A DNA stretch of 25,871 bases from a virus: positions 1 to 25,871 of IMG/VR virus record IMGVR_UViG_3300023179_000456; one strand, 5' to 3'. A program made the translations under genes and the position numbers. The notes under the pieces are model-generated. The model was not told the origin of the DNA. It made no database searches and worked only from the letters and a program-made list of their open reading frames with translations. This document shows, piece by piece, positions 15,819-21,746 of this stretch; position 1 is the stretch's first letter; each line of letters opens with the position of its first letter.

Positions 15819-17678
15819 TTACCAGTTGCGAACGAACTCAGTGCCGGTAGCTACCGGCTTTGGTTTTCTTGATTTTAGCGGTAACTTAGCACCATTATCA
15901 AGTTGTTCTTGTAATTGTTGCCACATCGTAGCACGATTAAATTTGCGGTAGTTCAATTGCAATGCTGCATAAGCGTAAACCGCGCAGTCCAACGCCTCAT
16001 TGCGTGCGCTTGGTTTTTTTACCCATTCCCTAATCGGAAATCCGCGTAGGTAACGCAACGTTTGCTTTTCAGCCGTCAACTGTTCAAAATATTCTCCATC
16101 AGCAGCCATACCAAACCGCAGCCCGCCCGGCCCTTTATCGTTATGTTTCATCCTGCCAAATAATGTAGTTTTAATTGTATCACTGCCAACAATAAACAAT
16201 GTAACACCACGTTTTAATATGCGGCCTTTAGTATTAACATCTACTTTATTGCCTTTACTAACTGCTACACTGCCGCGTTTACTGCTACCTTTAATTGCTA
16301 CCACGCCTTGCCGTATTCGGTCCCGTACATAATTATAAACTTCATGCGTGCAGTGGCCGCCAGAGTCAATAGCCATTTGTGTAATCTTTAATTCCTTATT
16401 GCTTTCAGTAGCCCATGCTGTAACCAATATTTGATCAAGCTGACCCCATACTTCAGTTTGTGTTGGGTCACCCATAATTTCTTGGTGCCATATTAACCAA
16501 CCTGTTTCAGCTTCACCCCATCCCCAAACACTAATCGCTAATCTATTATCCTGCACGTCAACGCCAGCCGTCAGCAGCAACACGCCATCTGGGCATATGC
16601 CAGATGCATAATTCAAACGCTTTGCAATTAATCCATCAGCACTTACCTTGCTTGCGTAATCTTCTTCCCATGTCTCAGCCAATCTAGTATTAACAAAGCT
16701 CTTAAGCATTGGTGCATCAGATTTTGCGCGTAAAAAATCATCAACCAATTGCTCCCAGCTAAGCCATCCAAGCGGGCTATACAAACCACTCAAATGAAAG
16801 CCCGCAGTTTTGCCATTGCTGGGTGCCGTTGCACGCCATTCACCAGCCATTAACATCTGTGGTTTATGGCGTTCCTCAATTTTATTGCCGCATTTCTTGC
16901 ATTCATATCTTGCAGTCTCTGGTTTTAAATCATCCCATTTCAACCGCGACCATTGCAGCCATTGCATCTCACCGCAATTTGGACATGGCACATAATATCT
17001 ACGCTGATCGCTGCGTTGATACTCAGTTTCAATACGGCTGAAATCTTTTACTGTTGGCGTTGAAGTAAGCAGAATCTTACGCCTTGCAAATGTTGTTGTC
17101 CTGCGTTCTGCTAATGCCACCGGATCGCCCTCGCCATCAACATCACTAGGAAATGCATCAATTTCATCCATAAATAAATAACGACACGGCGCTGACCTCA
17201 AACCCGTTGCACTATTAGCGCCAGTAAGCAGCATAATGCCGCCCGGAAATTCTTTACTAAACATTGTGTTGCCACTATCTCTACTGCGAGCCGGTGCAAT
17301 CTTTTCAGCTAATACCGGTGTCTCAGCAATCATACTCTCAAGCCGTTGTTTGCTAAGCCGCTTTGCCATCTCAACCGTGGGCTGCACGCATAGCATCGGA
17401 CCTGGGGCATGATCAATTACATAGCCCAACCAATTACTGCCCGCCTCCGTCTTACCTGTTTGCGCTGCAAATTGCAGCACCACCCGTTGCACCAAGCTGC
17501 TAGTGCTAAGGCAGTCCATTGGCTCTTTTAAATAAGGCGTCCTGCTAGTTCTCCACGGCCCCGGCTCAGCACTTGCTTTGCCGCTTAGCTTGCGGTGTAA
17601 ATCTGCCCATTGGCTTACGGTCAATGGTTGTTCGGGTCTTAATCCTTCAAAAAACCCATCACGCCATGCCTTATCCAT
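15819..17678 (-). CDS. Terminase large subunit (GpA family)
   Basis: 619 aa, the typical GpA length. Residues 66-78 hold the ATPase P-loop region (LQFAAQTGKTEAG; Lys76-Thr77) and 168-176 the Walker B segment (LFMDEIDAF; Asp171-Glu172). Residues 232-263 hold a zinc-finger with CPNC and CKKC pairs. The C-terminal nuclease domain starts near AGVDVQDNRL (Asp374), with later acidic motifs AIDSGGHCTHEVY and EALDCAVYAY. It cuts concatemers and pumps DNA into the prohead through the portal. The GpA type and its gpB-like portal point to cos-type packaging. Overlaps the small subunit by 8 bp. Confidence 0.94.
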   Translation of the reverse strand: MDKAWRDGFFEGLRPEQPLTVSQWADLHRKLSGKASAEPGPWRTSRTPYLKEPMDCLSTSSLVQRVVLQFAAQTGKTEAGSNWLGYVIDHAPGPMLCVQPTVEMAKRLSKQRLESMIAETPVLAEKIAPARSRDSGNTMFSKEFPGGIMLLTGANSATGLRSAPCRYLFMDEIDAFPSDVDGEGDPVALAERRTTTFARRKILLTSTPTVKDFSRIETEYQRSDQRRYYVPCPNCGEMQWLQWSRLKWDDLKPETARYECKKCGNKIEERHKPQMLMAGEWRATAPSNGKTAGFHLSGLYSPLGWLSWEQLVDDFLRAKSDAPMLKSFVNTRLAETWEEDYASKVSADGLIAKRLNYASGICPDGVLLLTAGVDVQDNRLAISVWGWGEAETGWLIWHQEIMGDPTQTEVWGQLDQILVTAWATESNKELKITQMAIDSGGHCTHEVYNYVRDRIRQGVVAIKGSSKRGSVAVSKGNKVDVNTKGRILKRGVTLFIVGSDTIKTTLFGRMKHNDKGPGGLRFGMAADGEYFEQLTAEKQTLRYLRGFPIREWVKKPSARNEALDCAVYAYAALQLNYRKFNRATMWQQLQEQLDNGAKLPLKSRKPKPVATGTEFVRNW

Positions 17679-18189
17679 TTGTTAACTCCATCAATGCTGC
17701 CCGGTGTTCATCTGTTAAAAGCTGATGGATTTTAGTAGCGTCAACCTCACCTGCTAGCTGATGGCTTAACCTATCAGCTAAATTAGCTAGCGCTTCACGT
17801 ATCGATCTCCCTACCTGATACGCTTGCATCTTTACTTCATCAGCAGCAATAAGCTCTTTACGTTGTTGTGCCACCTGTAGTTTCGCCAACTCGGCTTGAT
17901 AATGCTCGCGCCTTGCTCTGCTTTCATTTAACTCTGGTATCGCATCATCAGGTAATGACTTAATAACCTGCTTTAATTGTTGTGGATCTATAGGGTCAGC
18001 ATCTGGTACCTTAGAATTATGTGTCTTTAATGTATTTTTTCGCCATAACTCAAGCGCCATATCGCGATCAAGCCATCGCTTGCCATCTTTTTCAACAACT
18101 GCTGCTGCAATACGGTCCTTAGTCGCATGTGTTACAGCACCACGACTACAACCTTTAATCGTTGCAAATTCTGAGAACGTAACTAGCAA
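17671..18189 (-). CDS. Terminase small subunit (Nu1-like)
   Basis: 172 aa with a TTG start at 18189. An in-frame TAG lies two codons upstream of it, and the helix-turn-helix begins at once (VTFSEFATIKGCSRGAVTHA), so a downstream ATG would delete the DNA-binding part. The N-terminal ~50 residues are the winged helix that recognises the packaging site. The middle to C-terminus (ESRARREHYQAELAKLQVAQ onward) is a long helix/coiled coil, then a segment that should bind the large subunit. It is the first gene of the morphogenesis operon, just downstream of the repeat-bearing gap described below. Confidence 0.82.
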   Translation of the reverse strand: MLVTFSEFATIKGCSRGAVTHATKDRIAAAVVEKDGKRWLDRDMALELWRKNTLKTHNSKVPDADPIDPQQLKQVIKSLPDDAIPELNESRARREHYQAELAKLQVAQQRKELIAADEVKMQAYQVGRSIREALANLADRLSHQLAGEVDATKIHQLLTDEHRAALMELTNG

Positions 18190-18352
18190 CTGCTAAACCC
18201 AAACTAAACACATCTTAAACACCTTTAGGCTTCTTGTGTCTTGCGATATCCAAACTCGTTGCAGCGCAAGGCTTTAGAACGTTTTAATGCTAACGCTAGA
18301 AAATAAACGCGCGCGTGGACTACCCACGGTTAAAAGTAAAAAAAAGGACCCG
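18190..18352. other. Non-coding gap upstream of terminase: candidate cos/packaging site
   Basis: 163 bp with no plausible gene. It holds three TAAAC-headed units with 11-bp spacing at 18194-18226, a 10-bp palindrome ACGCGCGCGT at 18307-18316, a CGTGG/CCACG inverted repeat at 18314-18328 and an eight-base T tract (minus strand) at 18338-18345; a further palindrome, CGTTAACG at 18351-18358, straddles its right edge. In lambda-type phages cos lies just upstream of the small terminase gene and combines symmetric cutting and repeated binding sites, so this is the most likely place for it. A promoter for the terminase operon should also lie here, but I see no good -35/-10 pair. Confidence 0.4.
18194..18226. 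repeat. Three 11-bp phased direct repeats (TAAACMCAWHY-like)
   Basis: TAAACCCAAAC, TAAACACATCT and TAAACACCTTT follow each other without a gap, starting at 18194, 18205 and 18216. The 11-bp period puts each on the same face of the helix. They end 5 bp from the small terminase start codon, which suggests sites for the small terminase or a regulator. Confidence 0.5.
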
Positions 18353-18997
18353 TTAACGTGCGGACGCAATTGCTTTTTGCAAAGATGATTGAAAATAAAA
18401 ATCGAATCGTCTCTGAATTACTTTATTAACTATTTCTTCCATCGGATAACGCGGTTGATATGTAGGTGTTGCAGTAATAAACATAGGAACTAAGCGATCA
18501 CGTCCGGCTCTACCTTGCCGTTGCCATACACCTCGTTCACGATTACCGCCTTTTGGTATACCAATAAATACTGAGCCTTTACCTGTTGCATTAGTAGCAG
18601 CACCAAGCTTTGTAATTGCTGCCTTGGTTGGGTTGCCATATGAGTTGAGTTTAATTGCAGCAGGAACTAATCGACCAAGGCCAAAACGCTGCTCAAATGG
18701 CTTGATGCCACGATTACCACCTTTGATTTCTGTGCGTAGGTATCGACCACGTTTTGATTCAGCACCAACAATACCAATTAAATTAATTTTATTTGCTTTT
18801 TCTACTTGAAAACCTTTTTGTGTAAATGATGTAGGGTTATTAAAATATTGACGTGTTGCGCCACCAAGTGATGTACGTGCATCAAAAGCAGTGGAGTTTA
18901 TAGCATTAGCAGTAGCAAAACGCATTTGCTTTGACATAGCAGCAGCATAGTTAGCTGCTTTATCTAAGTCTGATTTAACTGCAATGTTTACATTCAT
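18353..18997 (-). CDS. Minor tail protein Z-like / neck protein
   Basis: 214 aa. The N-terminal half (AAAMSKQMRFATANAINSTA, ARTSLGG, YFNNPTSFTQKGFQVEKANK) and the centre (RYLRTEIKGGNRGIKPFEQR) follow the pattern of phage minor tail Z-type proteins, which are strongly basic head-tail or tail-completion factors. It is rich in Lys/Arg with no Cys. It is placed before the terminase genes and not among the connector genes, and a 163-bp gap separates it from that operon. Start overlaps the upstream small gene by 4 bp. It could instead be another neck or DNA-binding structural protein. Confidence 0.6.
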   Translation of the reverse strand: MNVNIAVKSDLDKAANYAAAMSKQMRFATANAINSTAFDARTSLGGATRQYFNNPTSFTQKGFQVEKANKINLIGIVGAESKRGRYLRTEIKGGNRGIKPFEQRFGLGRLVPAAIKLNSYGNPTKAAITKLGAATNATGKGSVFIGIPKGGNRERGVWQRQGRAGRDRLVPMFITATPTYQPRYPMEEIVNKVIQRRFDFYFQSSLQKAIASAR

Positions 18998-19185
18998 GAT
19001 GCATCGGCCAGAGCTTCAATGATTTTATCGTAGTCGCGGCTGAAGGATAGTACTAGGTCTAGTGAGATGGGGTGCTGCTCGTCTTGGGCATTATCGCGGA
19101 TGGCATTGGCTATGGCTAGCGCTTCGGTCATTAATGCGTCTAGGCGGTCGATGCAGGGGCGGTTGCGATCAGAAATAATAACCAT
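18994..19185 (-). CDS. Hypothetical 63-aa protein
   Basis: Acidic, almost entirely helical by eye (RLDALMTEALAIANAIRDNA, LVLSFSRDYDKIIEALADA). No recognised domain. It is the first gene after the iteron region and overlaps the Z-like gene by 4 bp (ATGA), so the two are probably co-expressed. A TATAAC hexamer at 19199-19204 (minus strand) could be a -10 giving a very short leader, but there is no matching -35. Confidence 0.6.
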   Translation of the reverse strand: MVIISDRNRPCIDRLDALMTEALAIANAIRDNAQDEQHPISLDLVLSFSRDYDKIIEALADAS

Positions 19186-19506
19186 GCTGTGATTAGGTGT
19201 TATAGGTTAATAGTAACCGATAAGGCTGATTAGGTCTACTTTGCTTAACATTGCGCAATGTGGCGCCGTCTAACCTCGTCTAACCTCGTCCTAACCTCCG
19301 TCTAACCAGACCCATTGGTATGACTGGCCGTCCAACCTCGTCTAACCTATTTACTAAAAAAAGTTTGGAAATAAGAAAAGGAGAGATGTAAGGTCTTTAT
19401 GGAGCAAAAATACGTGATGCAGGGAAAATCCCAAAACTTTGTTGGAAGGTTAGACGGCTAGTAGGTTAGACGGCAAAATCAATTGGTATGACTAAGCCAA
19501 TCCGTC
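19186..19506. other. Non-coding region with iterons and AT-rich centre: candidate replication origin
   Basis: 321 bp without a credible gene on either strand. From left: a GGTTA/TAACC hairpin at 19205-19218, a 14-bp palindrome at 19248-19261, six head-to-tail CGTCTAACCT-type units at 19267-19348, an A/T- and A/G-rich stretch at about 19349-19440 with few cytosines, two inverted units at 19447-19472, and a further direct unit running into the primase stop codon. ATTGGTATGACT occurs at 19314-19325 and 19482-19493. Iterons beside a melting-prone segment and next to the primase-helicase gene are what iteron-type phage and plasmid origins look like. The alternative is a multi-site operator. Confidence 0.6.
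19248..19261. repeat. 14-bp perfect palindrome
   Basis: ACATTGCGCAATGT, which reads the same on both strands, directly left of the first iteron and followed by GGCGCC. Likely a dimeric protein site belonging to the origin or operator region. Confidence 0.55.
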
Positions 19507-19513
19507 CTAACCT
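19267..19513. repeat. Iteron array, consensus CGTCYAACCT (7 direct, 2 inverted)
   Basis: Direct copies at 19267-19276, 19277-19286, 19287-19297 (one extra C), 19299-19307 (lacks final T), 19329-19338, 19339-19348 and 19503-19513 (one extra C; spans the primase stop). Inverted copies AGGTTAGACG at 19447-19456 and 19463-19472. Copies are 10-11 bp, several without spacers, so this is not a CRISPR array. Likely binding sites for the primase-helicase or another initiator. Confidence 0.75.
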
Positions 19514-21501
19514 TTGGAATAGTGCCAGCGACGCCTTCCATGCGGTTCGCGTTGCTTGATGTAACCAAGATCTTTAAGGATGGTGGCGATTTGCATTTGG
19601 TCGATGCGTGTTTGACGCTCGACGGGCTTATTAATGGCTTTGGTCAAAAGCTCTTCTGATGTAAGCGGCTCAACTGATGAACGTGTGGTGAGGTAGGTTG
19701 CAACCACGTCTCGCCATGGCGAATCAATGACATAAGCATCATTTTCGTTAGTTACTAATTGTTCCAAATGAGCTGGTAATCGACTGGTTTCGCCATTGCG
19801 ATAGGCTAATACTGCGGCAGACCAGATAGAATCTCGTTCCTTTTCTAGGCTGTCTGTATCAATTTGGTCTTGGTTTGTTTTGGTTGTTGGTATAACCCAA
19901 AAGCGACGGTTGCCGGTTTCATCTACTAAGAAACCAGCGCTTTTGTTTGTAGTGCCAACGATGATGCCACGACGTGGGAAGTCTTCAACGGCTTTACCGT
20001 ATGGCACACGTAACATATCAACTGGCCGCGACAGAAATGATTTTATATGGCCTGCATGTTTGCGTGATGTTATTTGGTCTAATTCTGCCCATTCCATTAT
20101 CCATGAACGGTGTAATACCATTACATCATCTTTAGAACCTATATCACCAAGAGCATCAGAAAAGAATAAACCGCCAAGTTTGTGCCAAAAGGTAGATTTA
20201 AAACTACCTTGCCCGCCCATTAAAACGCAGGCAGTGTCGTGCTTGCAACCTGGGTTAAATGCACGTGCTACGGCACCGATTAATGTACGTTTTAACATCT
20301 CATCATATATTGTAGGTTCTGGTGTTACAGCATCTTGCGGCCTTAGGTAAGCAGTAGCTAAACGGTCGATATATTTAGGTTTTACTACTTTAGCGCAATT
20401 ATCTAGGTATTCAGTTACAGGGTCATACTGACGCTCGTTAGCAACTTGCACTAGGCAGTCGATTGCTAACTCTTTTGATACTTTAACATTTTGCTCTGCA
20501 AGGGTTAGGTAATAGCGTTCAATGCCAATAAGAGGCTTTTCATTTATTTCAATTTGCCGTGTAAAGGTATTAAAGCGGATGTTATCGGTAGTAGTGCGTA
20601 GGTAAGTTAATAGTTCAAGTGTTTCAAGTTTTGATGGCTTATCAAGTATTGGCTTTGCCTCTACTGGTGGTGCTAATGCTTTTGGTGTAGGTGCTGTAGG
20701 TGCAGACCGGTTGGCTTTTAGGTATGCAGCGGCTTCTGCAATGGACCAGTGTGCATCAGCTAAATCCCATCCTTCAGGCACGTCTGCTGGAGGTGTGACG
20801 ATACGAACCTGAGCGGCGCCAAGGTTAAGTAATTTGGCTGATAATTTATCCATGGCTTGGATGCCAGGTACGTCAGCATCAGGCCATAATGTGCAGTTGC
20901 GACCTATTAGTGGCGCCCAGTCTGCTTTGTCAATAGCTTTACAACCGCTGGGCCAGGTAATGGCCACGGCTGATGGAAATAGTTTGGCGGCTGCGTCTGC
21001 TGTTTTTTCGCCTTCAACTATTAGAACCGGCGCATTAGCTCTGGACGCGATAGCTGCAAGGTTGTATAGCGGGCGCGGTGCAGGTGGCGCTTTCCATAAC
21101 CATTGCGAGCCATCCCACCATAAGGGCCGGATCTTTTTGCCTGAAAAGCGGCAGATAAGAAAATCAGAGCTGTAGTGCCAGATATGCTCAGCGTTTTTGA
21201 TTGGCGGTTCTGGCTTGATGCCTAGATGTTGCTCGATGCGTTTGCAGGCTTCAGGATAAGTGAGACCCGTGCGACGCATTAACATATCCATACCACTACC
21301 GGCGCCGCCGGTATGATCTTTACCGCCACATTGATTGCAAAACCAAGAACCGTTGCCGTCTATGTCATCAAAACGATAACGATCTTCACCACCGCATAAC
21401 GGGCACGGCTGATGCTTGTTAGTAAGTTGCTCTGGTGTCAGGCCAGCAAGCTGCGACAGCAGGTCAGGCCACCTGCCGCGTGCTGCATCGAGGATGGTCA
21501 T
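19507..21501 (-). CDS. Primase-helicase: zinc-binding, Toprim and VapE-type ATPase domains
   Basis: 664 aa. Residues 33-58 carry a primase zinc ribbon (CPLCGGEDRYRF, Cys33/36, and CNQC, Cys55/58). Residues about 157-235 are a Toprim fold, with Glu163 in LIVEGEKTADA and Asp208/Asp210 in LWPDADVPG as metal ligands. Residues about 320-545 are a VapE/D5-like superfamily 3 ATPase, with P-loop GGQGSFKST (Lys435), acidic WIMEWAELDQ near 470 and the sensor-like GTTNKSAGFLVDETGNRRFW. The C-terminus looks like a small winged helix (QMQIATILKDLGYIKQR). It should open and prime the phage origin and unwind DNA ahead of a host polymerase. The iteron array begins at its stop codon, and its start overlaps the ribbon-helix-helix gene by 4 bp. 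Confidence 0.92.
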   Translation of the reverse strand: MTILDAARGRWPDLLSQLAGLTPEQLTNKHQPCPLCGGEDRYRFDDIDGNGSWFCNQCGGKDHTGGAGSGMDMLMRRTGLTYPEACKRIEQHLGIKPEPPIKNAEHIWHYSSDFLICRFSGKKIRPLWWDGSQWLWKAPPAPRPLYNLAAIASRANAPVLIVEGEKTADAAAKLFPSAVAITWPSGCKAIDKADWAPLIGRNCTLWPDADVPGIQAMDKLSAKLLNLGAAQVRIVTPPADVPEGWDLADAHWSIAEAAAYLKANRSAPTAPTPKALAPPVEAKPILDKPSKLETLELLTYLRTTTDNIRFNTFTRQIEINEKPLIGIERYYLTLAEQNVKVSKELAIDCLVQVANERQYDPVTEYLDNCAKVVKPKYIDRLATAYLRPQDAVTPEPTIYDEMLKRTLIGAVARAFNPGCKHDTACVLMGGQGSFKSTFWHKLGGLFFSDALGDIGSKDDVMVLHRSWIMEWAELDQITSRKHAGHIKSFLSRPVDMLRVPYGKAVEDFPRRGIIVGTTNKSAGFLVDETGNRRFWVIPTTKTNQDQIDTDSLEKERDSIWSAAVLAYRNGETSRLPAHLEQLVTNENDAYVIDSPWRDVVATYLTTRSSVEPLTSEELLTKAINKPVERQTRIDQMQIATILKDLGYIKQREPHGRRRWHYSKG

Positions 21502-21683
21502 TTAGTAGCTGGCAGGATGCCGTCGCGGTATAGACGCATGGTTTGCTCTAGCAGGATGCGGATGGCGGTACCTCTGCTCATGCGGTCACCACGCCATGAA
21601 TCCAGCCACTGGAGTAGGTCTGGGCTAAGTCGGAGGCTAAATGGTCGGGCTAATTGCATCGGCGGCGGCTGGTTGCTTGACAC
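21498..21683 (-). CDS. Ribbon-helix-helix DNA-binding protein
   Basis: 61 aa from GTG at 21683, or 53 aa from ATG at 21659. AAGG 7 nt upstream favours GTG; the conserved part starts only at ARPFSLRLSP, so both are possible. The core ARPFSLRLSPDLLQWLDSWR followed by MSRGTAIRILLEQTM has the ribbon strand plus two helices of Arc/MetJ-like repressors. It is the first gene of the minus-strand transcript and faces the helicase-methyltransferase operon across a 63-bp gap that contains a perfect inverted repeat. It likely represses one or both divergent promoters and may also act in replication, being coupled to the primase gene. Confidence 0.7.
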   Translation of the reverse strand: MSSNQPPPMQLARPFSLRLSPDLLQWLDSWRGDRMSRGTAIRILLEQTMRLYRDGILPATK

Positions 21684-21706
21684 AGTGTAGCCTTGGGGAT
21701 TACAAT
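21677..21706 (+). promoter_or_regulatory. Sigma70-like promoter for the helicase-methyltransferase operon
   Basis: TTGACA at 21677-21682 (perfect -35) and TACAAT at 21701-21706 (5 of 6) with an 18-bp spacer. Transcription would begin near 21713, about 34 nt before the ATG at 21747. The -35 overlaps the start region of the opposing ribbon-helix-helix gene. Confidence 0.7.
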
Positions 21707-21718
21707 GCGCAAGGCTAC
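21687..21718. promoter_or_regulatory. Operator-like inverted repeat covering the divergent promoters
   Basis: GTAGCCTTG (21687-21695) and CAAGGCTAC (21710-21718) are perfect 9-bp inverted arms separated by 14 bp. The gap contains the plus-strand -10, and the right arm lies at the predicted start of the minus-strand transcript. The left arm also contains the minus-strand AAGG Shine-Dalgarno. A dimeric or tetrameric repressor bound here would block both directions. Confidence 0.62.
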
Positions 21719-21721
21719 CTA

Positions 21722-21727
21722 ATTATC
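21722..21727 (-). promoter_or_regulatory. Candidate -10 of the ribbon-helix-helix/primase transcript
   Basis: GATAAT on the minus strand (5 of 6 to consensus), 39 nt upstream of the GTG at 21683. No recognisable -35 at 16-18 bp, so this promoter would be weak or need an activator. Confidence 0.35.
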
Positions 21728-21746
21728 GCCATGAAACACGGCAGCT

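Noticed and set aside
18338-18355. Rho-independent terminator after the Z-like gene
   Set aside because: There is a run of eight T on the minus strand, but the sequence before it offers only the loop-less palindrome CGTTAACG and no stable GC stem.
19399-19461. 20-codon plus-strand frame inside the iteron region
   Set aside because: Too short, runs through an inverted iteron, and has no ribosome-binding site.
19267-19513. CRISPR array
   Set aside because: Units are 10-11 bp, partly without spacers and in both orientations; CRISPR repeats are longer and regularly spaced.
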